The position numbers and the translations under genes are program-made. The notes beneath the pieces are model-generated. The model was not told where the DNA came from. It searched no databases and saw only the letters and a list, made by a program, of their open reading frames with translations. Positions 24,699-33,252 of a stretch of DNA of 64,000 nucleotides are shown here, piece by piece. Source of the DNA: Kribbella voronezhensis (lineage in GTDB: Bacteria > Actinomycetota > Actinomycetes > Propionibacteriales > Kribbellaceae); NCBI RefSeq assembly GCF_004365175.1, contig NZ_SOCE01000001.1, positions 2,219,154 to 2,283,153 of the forward strand, in the 5' to 3' direction. The first letter of the stretch is position 1; every line of letters begins with the position of its first letter.

Positions 24699-26159
24699 TC
24701 AGGCCTTACAGATCGATGCGACGTCGTCGACGTCGGTGCTGGGTTTGGACGGGCTGCCGGTGGGTTTGCCGGAGGTAGCGGGTTTGGTTGGTGCCTTACT
24801 CGGAGTGTTCGACTTCTTACCGTTGCCGTCCGAGGCCGCCTTGTCCAGCGCTTCGGACTTACTGATCGCTTCGGCGACCTTCGTACGGACCAGCGCGAAG
24901 TCCGGATCGCCGGTGTGGATCAGCGGCGGGACCGGCGAGAAGCTTGACACCGGCAGCTTCTTGGAGTCCAGCGCGAGGTCGGTGAACGTCCCGAGCTCGC
25001 CGGCCGGGATGTTCGTCTGGACCACCTCTTTGCTGGCCGAGGCGATGGCCTGGAACTTCGTCAGCACCTTCTGCGGCGACAACTGGTTCAGCATCGCGGT
25101 CATCACGCATTTCTGCCGGGTCATCCGTTCGTAGTCACTGGCCCCCGCCCGGGACCGCGCGAACCACATGGCATGGTACCCGTCCAGGTGCTGGTTGCGC
25201 CCCGGCTGGATGTAGCCCTTGATCGGCCCGCCGATGCCGCCGATCGGGACCTTCTTGCCGACGTCGACGGTGATCCCGCCGACCGCGTCGAGCAGGTGCT
25301 GGAATCCGGCGATGTCGATCAGCACGTAGTAGTTGACCTTCATCCCGGTGATTCCCTCGACCGCCTGCGAGGTGGCCAGCAGGCCGGGCTCCTTGACGCC
25401 CGGGAAGAACTGCTTGTGGCCCATCGCCCAGGTGTAGACACCGTTGAGGTAGCAGTCGTGGCCGCAGTTCTTCCACTCGAACCCGTGCGGGAACTGCTTG
25501 GCCATCTCGGTGCCGGCCGGGAACGGGATCTTCGCCATGTTCCGCGGCAGGCCGATCAGGACGGTCCGGCCGGTCTCGGCGTCCACCGAGGCCATCGTGA
25601 TGCTGTCCGGCCTGGTGCCGATCCGGTCCGCGCCCGAGTCGCCGCCGAGCAGCAGCACGTTGTAGCGGCCCTTGTCGGCCTTCGACTTCTGGCCGTTGCC
25701 GAACACGCTCGCGACGAAATCACGCTGCGCCGACACGATCGTGCTGCCGTAGATCAGCACACTCATCACCAGCACGACCAGTACGCCGTCGACGATGCTC
25801 GCGGTCAGCCGGTGGTTGCGTTCCAGCGTGAGCGGCCGGCCGAGCCGATAGGCGTCCACGAACAACGCGGCCCAGCCGATCGCCAGCAGGATCAGCAGGA
25901 TCTGCACGAGCCGAAGCGTCTTCGGGGAGACCAGCAGGTTGATCGTGCCGGACCGCCAGACCAGCGACAGCAGCACCAGGAAGACGATGATCGCGACGAT
26001 GCCGAAGATCACCCGCCAGGCCCAGCGCCCGGCCCGCTTGCTGCCGGCCGCGATCTGAGCGGAGCCGGGCAGCACCAGGGTCATCAGCAGCAACGTCAAC
26101 GCGCGTTTGAACCGCACCGGTTCGGCGAGGTTGCGCAGGTCAGGCTTCTCCTGCGGCAT
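24699..26159 (-). CDS. LytR-CpsA-Psr (LCP) family wall-polymer ligase
   Basis: 486 residues. Several membrane segments lie in the first 150 residues, more than the single one of classic LCP proteins. The LCP domain (about 165-385) has LLLGGDSGADRIGTRPDSIT, LIGLPRN, and the RSR...SDYERMTRQ region whose arginines bind the lipid-pyrophosphate. The tail is Lys/Pro/Ser/Thr-rich and ends with a lone cysteine. LCP enzymes transfer teichoic-acid- or arabinogalactan-like polymers from undecaprenyl-PP to peptidoglycan. The ATG at 26159 has a GGAAGGA ribosome site. It forms an operon with the glycosyltransferase. Confidence 0.9.
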   Translation of the reverse strand: MPQEKPDLRNLAEPVRFKRALTLLLMTLVLPGSAQIAAGSKRAGRWAWRVIFGIVAIIVFLVLLSLVWRSGTINLLVSPKTLRLVQILLILLAIGWAALFVDAYRLGRPLTLERNHRLTASIVDGVLVVLVMSVLIYGSTIVSAQRDFVASVFGNGQKSKADKGRYNVLLLGGDSGADRIGTRPDSITMASVDAETGRTVLIGLPRNMAKIPFPAGTEMAKQFPHGFEWKNCGHDCYLNGVYTWAMGHKQFFPGVKEPGLLATSQAVEGITGMKVNYYVLIDIAGFQHLLDAVGGITVDVGKKVPIGGIGGPIKGYIQPGRNQHLDGYHAMWFARSRAGASDYERMTRQKCVMTAMLNQLSPQKVLTKFQAIASASKEVVQTNIPAGELGTFTDLALDSKKLPVSSFSPVPPLIHTGDPDFALVRTKVAEAISKSEALDKAASDGNGKKSNTPSKAPTKPATSGKPTGSPSKPSTDVDDVASICKA

Positions 26160-26571
26160 GTCGTCCTTCCGTTCTCCGTACGGCGCGGCTGCCGATCCTC
26201 GACCGGGACGGCCCCCGTAGCCGCACGTCGCGCGCCGTTCAGTATGGCCATGGCCGGACGGTCGCCGAAATCAGGCGCGCCGCCCTGCCTCTCGTACCCA
26301 CCGGACATCAGTACGACGTACCGGCGGCCGGCATGGTTCGAGGCGGGCGGATCCAGGAACGAAGGGTAACAGTCTCACCACGCACCGCAGGCGCCACCCT
26401 GGGGCCAGGCCTTCGCGCAGGTAAACCCCTGCATGCGCCCTACCAACGGCGAATTTCATCAGTCTGTGATGGTTCGGAGTACCGGAAGTCCGATACGAAG
26501 AGTCCTAAGGCGACTACGCCCTGCTTGCATCGCCCAAGTGCGAGCTCCGTCGTGAGGACAGGAAACCGCCC
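26160..26571. promoter_or_regulatory. Divergent promoter region, LCP and protease genes
   Basis: 412 bp between divergent genes with no supported gene. A CATACT hexamer on the minus strand (26241-26246) is a possible LCP -10. A small inverted repeat, CATCA-N5-TGATG (26457-26471), lies upstream of the protease. No clear -35/-10 pair for the protease was found. Confidence 0.4.
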
Positions 26572-27459
26572 ATGAGACTGTTCCGTTCCGTTGCCGCGAC
26601 CACCGTCGCGGTCAGCGCCTTGCTGCTCGGCGGCAGCCAGGCCTACGCCCTCGAGGCCGGGGCTGCCACCGCAGCCCCTGCAGCGTCCCAGGTCGCCGCA
26701 CCAGGTACCGACTTCACCGGTATCGCGGCCCTCAGCAACTGCTCTGCCTCCCTCGTCCGGTACGCCGAGTCGCTGTCCACCGACAAGGCGCTCGTGCTCA
26801 CCAACGGCCACTGCTACGAGAACGGCTTCCTGAGCCCCGGCCAGGTGCTGCTGAACCGGTCCTCCAGCCGCCAGATCACCTTGCTGCGGCCGAGTTCCAG
26901 CAACGCCGGCACTGTCCGCGCGAGCCGGATCCTCTACGGCACGATGACCAAGACCGACGTCATCCTGTACGAGGTGAACGAGAGCTACGCCTCGATCAAG
27001 TCCCGGCTGAACGTCACCCCGCTCACCCTGGCCAAGCAGGCCCCGGCCGACGGCGCCGGCATGGCCGTCGTCTCCGGCTACTGGAAGCGGATCTACACCT
27101 GCTCGGTGCAGGCCACCATCCCGACCCTGCGCGAGGGCAACTGGACCTGGAAAAACTCGATCAAGTACCAGCAGCCGGGCTGCGAGACCATCGGCGGCAC
27201 CTCGGGATCGCCGATCGTCAGCACCAGCACCGGTGAGGTGATCGGGATCAACAACACCGGCAACGAGGACGGCGAGCGCTGCACGGTGAACAACCCCTGC
27301 GAGGTCGATGCAGGAGGCAACGTCACGGTCGACCAGGGCGCGGCGTACGGCCAGCAGACCTGGTGGTTCTACACCTGCCTGACCTCGTCCCGCACGATCG
27401 ACCTGAACAAGACCGGTTGCCAACTGGTGAAGCCGGCCACCCGCACCACCCGTAACTGA
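26572..27459 (+). CDS. Secreted trypsin-like serine protease
   Basis: 295 residues. An N-terminal signal peptide (basic MRLFRS, then a hydrophobic stretch to about residue 26, cleavage near AYA-LEA) directs export. The catalytic triad is visible: H80 in LTNGHC, D129 in TKTDV, and S211 in GGTSGSP. Pairs of cysteines around residues 57/81, 177/204 and the C-terminal region suggest disulfides. The family resembles actinobacterial S1 proteases of the V8/trypsin type. A hairpin follows its stop. Confidence 0.88.
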   Translation: MRLFRSVAATTVAVSALLLGGSQAYALEAGAATAAPAASQVAAPGTDFTGIAALSNCSASLVRYAESLSTDKALVLTNGHCYENGFLSPGQVLLNRSSSRQITLLRPSSSNAGTVRASRILYGTMTKTDVILYEVNESYASIKSRLNVTPLTLAKQAPADGAGMAVVSGYWKRIYTCSVQATIPTLREGNWTWKNSIKYQQPGCETIGGTSGSPIVSTSTGEVIGINNTGNEDGERCTVNNPCEVDAGGNVTVDQGAAYGQQTWWFYTCLTSSRTIDLNKTGCQLVKPATRTTRN

Positions 27460-27460
27460 C

Positions 27461-27510
27461 CGACGATCCACGGACGGCGACCACCACCTCGGTCGCCGTC
27501 CGTGGCGTCG
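27461..27510 (+). terminator. Long hairpin after the protease gene
   Basis: 15-bp perfect arms (27468-27482 with 27491-27505) and an 8-nt loop, lengthened by a further 5 bp (27461-27465 with 27506-27510) across a 2-nt bulge. It begins 2 bp after the stop codon. There is no T-tract. Confidence 0.7.
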
Positions 27511-27580
27511 ACACCACGGTAAGTACTGAGCTTGTCCACAGAAAACCCTGCTGGGGTGATGCCCGACACACCCGATCGGG

Positions 27581-27586
27581 TAACGT
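27581..27586 (+). promoter_or_regulatory. Candidate -10 element (TAACGT), spermidine-synthase-like gene
   Basis: TAACGT, 8 nt, then ATG 27595. It was used to choose this start over the upstream in-frame TTG 27532 and ATG 27559. Confidence 0.5.
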
Positions 27587-27594
27587 CCCCGCCC

Positions 27595-29688
27595 ATGGCA
27601 GTCGACTCCTCCACGCCCCGCCAAGTAGCCCCTGACAGCTGGCAGCATCCGCTGGGGGTGAAGCCTCGCCTGGTCGCGGCCAGCGCGCTGATGCTCTTCC
27701 TCGAGCTCGCGCTGATCCGCTGGACCGGCTCCAACGTCGTGCACCTGAGCTACTTCTCGAACTTCGTGCTGCTCGGCTCGTTCCTCGGCATCGGGATCGG
27801 CATCCTGCGCTCCGGCCGGGCGAAGCGGCTGCCGTACTACTCCCCCGTCATGCTCGGCCTGCTGGTGGCCGTGATCGCGTGGAAGCCGGTGACGGTCAAC
27901 CGCGGCACCTCCTCCAGCGTCATCTACTTCACCAGCCTGAACACCACCGGCCCGCCCACCTGGGTGATCCTGCCGATCATCTTCGTCGCGGCGGCCGTCG
28001 TGCTGGCCGGACCGGCCGAGCTGGTCGGCCGGTGCTTCGCCGACCTGCCGCGCCTCACGGCGTACCGGTTCGACCTGATCGGCAGCCTGGTCGGCATCGT
28101 CGCCTTCACCGCGCTGTCGTTCCTGGGCGCGCCGCCGATCTGGTGGGGCCTGATCGTCACGGCGATGTTCGTGGCGCTGATGGTGCCGAGGCCTCGTGGT
28201 CAGCAGAAGCTGACCGCGATCGCGCTCAGTGGTGCGCTGGTGCTCGCGCCGCTGCTGGTGATGGTGGGCGTGCTCTTCCACGAGTCGACGCGCCCGGAGA
28301 ACAGCTGGTCGCCGTACTACAAGGTGCAGACCGCGGGCTACGAGTGGAAGGGTGTCCCGCTGCTCACGATCACGGTGAACGGCGTACCGCACCAGCAGGC
28401 GATCCCGGCCGACGCGCGGCTGCAGTGGGAACCGCAGTACGGCCTGCCGTACGAGCGGGCGAACGTCGGCAAGACGCCGGGGAACGTGCTCATCATCGGC
28501 GCGGGCTCCGGCTCGGACGTGGCGATCGCGCTGAAGAAGGGCGCGAAGCACGTGGACGCGGTCGAGATCGACCCGCGGATCCGCGACATCGGCAAGGCGA
28601 AGAACCCCGATCACCCGTACCAGGACCCGCGGGTGTCCTCGCACATCGACGACGGCCGGGCCTTCCTGTCCCGGACCGACAAGAAGTACGACCTGATCCT
28701 GCTGGCGCTGCCGGACTCGCTGACGCTGGTGAACGGCGCGAGCTCGCTGCGGCTGGAGAGCTACCTGTTCACCCAGCAGGCCTTCGAGTCCGCCAAGGAC
28801 CACCTGAACCCGGGTGGCGCCTTCGCGATGTACAACTACTACCGCGAGACCTGGCTGATCGACCGGCTGGCTTCGACGGCCGAGAAGGCCTTCGGGCACA
28901 AGCCGTGTGTGGACAAGGTCGGCGACGGCCTGCAGCAGGCGGTCGTGACCGTGGGGCTGACCGATGCTGACCAGACCTGCGCGGCCGCGTGGCCCGGGCC
29001 GAGCGCGATCACGCCGCCGCCGGCCACCGACAACCGGCCGTTCCTGTACCTGTTCACCGACCGCATCCCGTCGCTGTACCTCGTCACGCTCGGGCTGGTG
29101 CTGCTGGCCGGCCTGATCGGCGTCGGCATCGCGGGCGGCGGTTCGTCGTACCGGCGGATGCGGCCGTACACCGACCTGTTCCTGCTCGGCGCCGGCTTCA
29201 TGTTGCTGGAGACCAAGAGCATCACCGGGTTCGCGCTGCTGTTCGGTACGACGTGGGTGGTCAACGCGATCGTGTTCGCCGGCGTGCTGCTCGCCGTACT
29301 GGCCGCCGTCGAGGTCACCAGACGGTTCAAGACCCCACCGATCAAGGTGATGTTCGTCGTGCTGTTCGCGGGTCTGCTGCTGAGCTGGATCTTCCCGGAC
29401 AGCTGGCTGCTCTCGATGCCGGTCGGGTTGCGGGCGCTGGTCGCGGTGGTGATCGCGTTCACCCCGATCTTCGCCGCGAACGTGATCTTCGCGAAGCGGT
29501 TCACCGACACCGCGGACGGTACGGCGAGCTTCGGCGCCAACCTGCTCGGCGCGATGCTGGGCGGCTGCCTGGAGTACGCCGGCCTGCTGATCGGCTTCCA
29601 CGGCCTGCTGATCATCGCCGCGGCCCTCTATCTCGGCGCGTTCCTGTTGCGCCCGAAGAACGGCAAGGTCCTGGGCGCGGCGACCTGA
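27595..29688 (+). CDS. Polytopic membrane protein with a spermidine-synthase-like domain
   Basis: 697 residues in three parts. The first 220 contain about five to six membrane helices (starting near LVAASALMLFLELALI). A spermidine-synthase/SAM-methyltransferase fold follows (about 225-430), with LIIGAGSGSDVAIAL, VDAVEIDPRI and DDGRAFL. The C-terminal 250 residues are membrane helices again. The glycine motif reads GAGSGSD rather than the canonical GGGDG of SpeE. These proteins are often called spermidine synthase-like, but a polyamine role is not shown. A perfect bidirectional terminator follows. Confidence 0.78.
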   Translation: MAVDSSTPRQVAPDSWQHPLGVKPRLVAASALMLFLELALIRWTGSNVVHLSYFSNFVLLGSFLGIGIGILRSGRAKRLPYYSPVMLGLLVAVIAWKPVTVNRGTSSSVIYFTSLNTTGPPTWVILPIIFVAAAVVLAGPAELVGRCFADLPRLTAYRFDLIGSLVGIVAFTALSFLGAPPIWWGLIVTAMFVALMVPRPRGQQKLTAIALSGALVLAPLLVMVGVLFHESTRPENSWSPYYKVQTAGYEWKGVPLLTITVNGVPHQQAIPADARLQWEPQYGLPYERANVGKTPGNVLIIGAGSGSDVAIALKKGAKHVDAVEIDPRIRDIGKAKNPDHPYQDPRVSSHIDDGRAFLSRTDKKYDLILLALPDSLTLVNGASSLRLESYLFTQQAFESAKDHLNPGGAFAMYNYYRETWLIDRLASTAEKAFGHKPCVDKVGDGLQQAVVTVGLTDADQTCAAAWPGPSAITPPPATDNRPFLYLFTDRIPSLYLVTLGLVLLAGLIGVGIAGGGSSYRRMRPYTDLFLLGAGFMLLETKSITGFALLFGTTWVVNAIVFAGVLLAVLAAVEVTRRFKTPPIKVMFVVLFAGLLLSWIFPDSWLLSMPVGLRALVAVVIAFTPIFAANVIFAKRFTDTADGTASFGANLLGAMLGGCLEYAGLLIGFHGLLIIAAALYLGAFLLRPKNGKVLGAAT

Positions 29689-29702
29689 CCCAGCGATGAC
29701 CT

Positions 29703-29738
29703 GGAAAACCGGACCGGCTCGAGCCGGTCCGGTTTTCC
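29703..29738. terminator. Perfect 36-bp palindromic bidirectional terminator
   Basis: The whole 36-bp stretch is a perfect palindrome centred on GGCTCGAGCC. It has A4 at the left edge and T4 at the right, so an RNA from either strand ends in a GC-rich stem with a U-rich arm. It serves both convergent genes, ending 15 bp before it and 3 bp after it. Confidence 0.85.
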
Positions 29739-29740
29739 TG

Positions 29741-30064
29741 TCACGGTACGCCGATGAGCCGCAGGCCGGCCGCTGTCGCAGCCGCGGCGACGATCACCAG
29801 CACGAACGGAACGTTGCGCCAGGCAAGCACTCCGCCGACGAGAACCCCGGCCGGCCGGGCGATCCCCGCCGCACCGTGCCCGGCCGTCAACGCGGCCGTC
29901 GCCACCAACGCGGCCAGCAGCACCACGGCCGCGGCCGACATCACCTTCTCCGCGCGCTCCGGCAACTCGAATCGCGTCCGCAGCAACGGCCCCGCGATCC
30001 GCAACGAAAAGGTGCCCACGGCAAGTATCAGTACCGCGACCAGCAGCAGACCTGGATTCGTCAT
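29741..30064 (-). CDS. azlD: AzlD-family branched-chain amino acid transport subunit
   Basis: 107 residues with three to four hydrophobic helices over nearly the full length, starting MTNPGLLLVAVLILAVGTFS and including the RIAGPLL segment typical of AzlD. With AzlC it forms a putative exporter of branched-chain amino acids or analogues. It overlaps azlC by 4 bp (ATGA), so the two are coupled. A bidirectional terminator lies just after its stop. Confidence 0.87.
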   Translation of the reverse strand: MTNPGLLLVAVLILAVGTFSLRIAGPLLRTRFELPERAEKVMSAAAVVLLAALVATAALTAGHGAAGIARPAGVLVGGVLAWRNVPFVLVIVAAAATAAGLRLIGVP

Positions 30065-30762
30065 CGGACGACCTCCTGCTCAACCGGCTGCTGAACGCGA
30101 TAGAAAACCAACCCCACAAGGGCAAACAGGACCGGCAGACCGGCCGGAAGAAGCGGAGTCGCAGCAAGCGCGACCACAACGCCGGCCAAGGCCGCAGTAC
30201 GCGTCGCTTTGTCTCGTAGCGACGGCAGCACCAGAGCGAGCAGTACCGCGGGGAAGGCCGCGTCCAGCCCGAACACGTCCGTGTCGGTGATCACCGAGCC
30301 GAGCCGCGCGCCGGCGAAGACACCGAGATTCCAGCAGACGAAGATGCCGATGCCACACACCCAGTACGCCGCCCGCTTGCGCCTCAGGTCGTCCTGCCCG
30401 AGGGCGAAGGCAACGTTCTCGTCGGTCATCAGGTGACTGCCCGGGAGCTTCTTCCAGCCCCCGCCGATCACGTCACTGACCGCCAGCCCGAAAGCGACGT
30501 GGCGGCTGTTCACCAGCAGACCCGCAATGGTGGCAGCGATCGGGCTACCGCCCGCGGCGACGATGCCGACGAACAGGAACTGCGACGCGCCGGCGAACAC
30601 GACCAGCGAAAGCAGCACGGGCACCCACACCTGGAGTCCGCCACCGACGCTGATCGCGCCGTACGAAAGGCCGACGACGCCGTCGGCCAGGCAGACCAGC
30701 GCGATGTCGCGGGCCAGCGGTTTGCCGAGATCCTCCCGGAGGGTTCGCCATATCGAACGCAT
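30061..30762 (-). CDS. azlC: AzlC-family branched-chain amino acid permease
   Basis: 233 residues, polytopic. It contains SYGAISVGGGLQVWVPVLLS, GASQFLFVGI and NSRHVAFGLAVSD, which are hallmarks of AzlC. It partners AzlD. It is divergent from an XRE-cupin regulator with about 54 bp between starts, including a perfect dyad, so that regulator probably controls the pair. Confidence 0.88.
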   Translation of the reverse strand: MRSIWRTLREDLGKPLARDIALVCLADGVVGLSYGAISVGGGLQVWVPVLLSLVVFAGASQFLFVGIVAAGGSPIAATIAGLLVNSRHVAFGLAVSDVIGGGWKKLPGSHLMTDENVAFALGQDDLRRKRAAYWVCGIGIFVCWNLGVFAGARLGSVITDTDVFGLDAAFPAVLLALVLPSLRDKATRTAALAGVVVALAATPLLPAGLPVLFALVGLVFYRVQQPVEQEVVR

Positions 30763-30784
30763 GGGTTTTATGATGAACAGTCAG

Positions 30785-30803
30785 CGACTTGTTCGTCAAG
30801 TCG
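30785..30803. promoter_or_regulatory. Candidate operator for the XRE-cupin regulator
   Basis: Perfect inverted repeat CGACTTG-N5-CAAGTCG, 14 bp upstream of the regulator start and in the divergent gap with azlC. Its size and place fit an XRE-dimer site. Confidence 0.5.
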
Positions 30804-30816
30804 AACGGTTGGACCG

Positions 30817-31386
30817 ATGGAGCGAACACTGATGGACGGCAAAGCACCACTGGAGGTGATCGCGTCCTCGCTACGCCGCGAGCGGGCGCGGACCGGCCTC
30901 TCGCTCACCGAGGTGGCGAAGCGGGCGGGGGTCGCCAAGTCGACGCTGTCCCAGCTGGAGTCCGGCACCGGCAACCCGAGCGTGGAGACGCTGTGGGCGC
31001 TCTGCGTCGCGCTCGACATCCAGTTCGGCCAACTGGTCGACCCGCCGAAGCCGCGCGTGCAGGTGATCCGGGCCGACGAAGGGCCGGCCGTCTACACCGA
31101 ACACGGCGACTACAGCGCGACCCTGGTCGCCTCCTGCCCGCCCAACACGCGGCGCGACGTCTACCGGATCGTGGTCGCCCCGGGACCGGGCCGGAACTCC
31201 GACCCGCACATGCCCGGCGTAGTGGAGCACGTCGTACTCAGCACCGGCCGGGCCCTCGTTGGCCCGACCGACGAGCCGGTGGAACTCCACCCGGGTGACT
31301 ACATCGCCTACCCGGGCGACCTTCCGCACACCTTCCAGGCGTTGGAGCCCGGCACTACCGCGGTACTGCTGTCGGAATACTCCTGA
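30817..31386 (+). CDS. XRE-cupin transcriptional regulator
   Basis: 189 residues. The helix-turn-helix (about 15-75) reads LSLTEVAKRAGVAKSTLSQL, followed by GTGNPSVETLWALCVAL. The C-terminal half is a small cupin-like domain with HPGDYIAYPGDLPHTF, which would sense a small ligand, probably an amino acid. An ATG at 30832 is an alternative start. Being divergent to azlCD with a dyad between, it is the likely regulator of that exporter. It converges on the DUF574 methyltransferase with a 3-bp gap. Confidence 0.87.
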   Translation: MERTLMDGKAPLEVIASSLRRERARTGLSLTEVAKRAGVAKSTLSQLESGTGNPSVETLWALCVALDIQFGQLVDPPKPRVQVIRADEGPAVYTEHGDYSATLVASCPPNTRRDVYRIVVAPGPGRNSDPHMPGVVEHVVLSTGRALVGPTDEPVELHPGDYIAYPGDLPHTFQALEPGTTAVLLSEYS

Positions 31387-31389
31387 TCG

Positions 31390-32220
31390 TCAGGGCTTGC
31401 GGCCGATGCCGCCCGCGATGCACTCCTCGATCTGGCTGAGCGGCGTGACGCGAGGGCCGTCCGGCCACCATTCGTCGCAGAGCACCAGGCCGGGAGGGAC
31501 CATTTCCAGGTCGTTGAACATCGCCTGGATCTGGTCGTAGGGACGGAACAGGCCCGAGCCCATCGGGCTGTGGGTGAACCTCTCCTCCAGCGCCCGAGCG
31601 GTCTTGGCGTGCTCGGGGGTCTGCGGGTCGAGGAAGTGCGAGATCACGACGTACGAGCCGGGGGCCAGGGCGTCGATGTACTTCTGCATCAGCTCCGGGC
31701 CGTCGTCGCCCAGGTAGTGGTGCATGGTGCCGTTCTGGATCAGCGCGATCGGCTGGGAGAAGTCCAGGAACTCCCGCACCTCCGGCAGCCCGAGGACGGC
31801 CTCGGGGTCGAAGATGTCGGCGCTGACGAACAGTGTGTTCTCGTTCTCCTCCAGCAGTGCGCGGCCGTGCGCGAGGACCACCGGGTCGTTGTCGATGTAC
31901 AGCACCTTCGCGTCGGCCTGCAGCCGCTGGACCACCTGGTGGGTGTTCTCCGCGGTGGGCAGGCCGGAGCCACAGTCGAGGTACTGCTTGATCCCGGCCT
32001 GGCCGGCCAGGAACCGGCACGCGCGGATCAGGAAGTTGCGGTTCGACCAGGCGAGGTCGGTCACCTGCGGGGCCACGGTGGCCACCTGACGCAGTACCTC
32101 GCGGTCGATTTCGAAGTTGTCCTTGCCACCCAGAAACGCGTCGTACACGCGGGCGATGCTGGCCCTGGTGGTGTCGACGCCGACAGGCGCGGAGCTGGGG
32201 GCCTTGGAAACGTCGGGCAT
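31390..32220 (-). CDS. DUF574-family SAM-dependent methyltransferase
   Basis: 276 residues. It has the family N-terminus (TTRASIARVYDAFLGGKDNFE), the RNFLIRACRFLAGQAGIKQY region and a motif-I-like YLDCGSGLPT, plus VLYIDNDPVVLAHG as the SAM-ribose acid. This is an actinobacteria-specific family that is often present in many copies; its acceptor is unknown. It is divergent from a DUF5753 regulator, a frequent arrangement. The start has a GAAGG site. Confidence 0.87.
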   Translation of the reverse strand: MPDVSKAPSSAPVGVDTTRASIARVYDAFLGGKDNFEIDREVLRQVATVAPQVTDLAWSNRNFLIRACRFLAGQAGIKQYLDCGSGLPTAENTHQVVQRLQADAKVLYIDNDPVVLAHGRALLEENENTLFVSADIFDPEAVLGLPEVREFLDFSQPIALIQNGTMHHYLGDDGPELMQKYIDALAPGSYVVISHFLDPQTPEHAKTARALEERFTHSPMGSGLFRPYDQIQAMFNDLEMVPPGLVLCDEWWPDGPRVTPLSQIEECIAGGIGRKP

Positions 32221-32376
32221 CGGCGACCTTCGTTCTTGATGGGGTGGTCTGTAGGTGCCTGACCTTACTAGCAGTCGCGGCGGGTTTCACGCGCTGTGCG
32301 CGCGCCTGTCCGAGCCGGATCCGGCAATCTCGTGAAATGATCCTCCGGCGGGCACACGAACAGCTGGAGAGACTCC

Positions 32377-33249
32377 GTGACAGAGCAAGATGCGTACGGC
32401 GGGCCCACCGCCCTGCGGATCATGCTGGGCGCACATCTGCGCCGGCTGCGCGAGGACGCCGGGATCAGCCGGGCCGATGCCGGCTGGGCGATCCGCGGCT
32501 CCGAATCCAAGATCAGCCGGCTCGAGCTCGGCCGGGTCGGCTTCAAGGTCCGCGACGTCGACGACCTGCTGACGCTGTACAAACTCGACGACGCCGACGA
32601 GCGCGAGCGGCTGCTGGAACTGGCCCAGCAGGCGAACAACCCGGGCTGGTGGCAACGCTGGGACGACCTGACGCCGACCTGGTTCCACTCCTATCTCGGG
32701 CTCGAGATGGCAGCCGAGCTGATCCGTACCTTCGAGCTCCAGTTCGTGCCCGGACTGCTGCAGACACCTGACTACGCACGGGCCGTGGTGCAACTCGGCC
32801 GCGACCGCCCGCTGCCCGAGGTCGAGGTCGAGCGCCTGGTCGCGCTACGCACCGGTCGCCAGCAGGTGCTGACGCGGAAGCGGTCCGTGCGCCTGTGGGC
32901 AGTGATCGACGAAGCCGTACTCCGGCGCCCGATCGGCGGCCGGGAGGTGTTCCGCGCGCAACTGGAGTATCTGATCGAGGTGTCCCAGTGGCACAACGTG
33001 ACGCTGCAGATCATCCCGTTCGACCGCGGCGGCTACACGGCCACCGGCGGCGCGTTCAGCATCCTGCGGTTCGGCGAGATGGACCTGCCCGACGTCGTCT
33101 ACATCGAGCACCTCACCAGCGCCGTCTACCTGGACAAGCGCGAGGACCTCGACGAGTACGCCGTCACGATGGACTCCCTGGCGATCACGGCCCTCCGCCC
33201 CCGCCACACCGAAGAACTCCTCCGCACGGCCATCAAGGCTCTCACCTGA
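32377..33249 (+). CDS. Helix-turn-helix regulator with DUF5753 domain
   Basis: 290 residues. The XRE-type helix-turn-helix (about 10-70) has HLRRLREDAGISRADAGWAI and SKISRLELGR. The DUF5753 ligand/effector domain follows (about 100-280), with FVPGLLQTPDYAR and LTSAVYLDKREDLDEY. This family is usually followed by a small DUF397 gene; none is found here, and the next gene converges. The GTG at 32377 has a GGAGAG ribosome site. Confidence 0.88.
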   Translation: MTEQDAYGGPTALRIMLGAHLRRLREDAGISRADAGWAIRGSESKISRLELGRVGFKVRDVDDLLTLYKLDDADERERLLELAQQANNPGWWQRWDDLTPTWFHSYLGLEMAAELIRTFELQFVPGLLQTPDYARAVVQLGRDRPLPEVEVERLVALRTGRQQVLTRKRSVRLWAVIDEAVLRRPIGGREVFRAQLEYLIEVSQWHNVTLQIIPFDRGGYTATGGAFSILRFGEMDLPDVVYIEHLTSAVYLDKREDLDEYAVTMDSLAITALRPRHTEELLRTAIKALT

Positions 33250-33252
33250 CCC

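Noticed and set aside
27532..27594. TTG start for the spermidine-synthase-like protein
   Set aside because: A TAACGT hexamer directly before ATG 27595 makes a leaderless start there more likely; the added 21 residues show no conserved feature.
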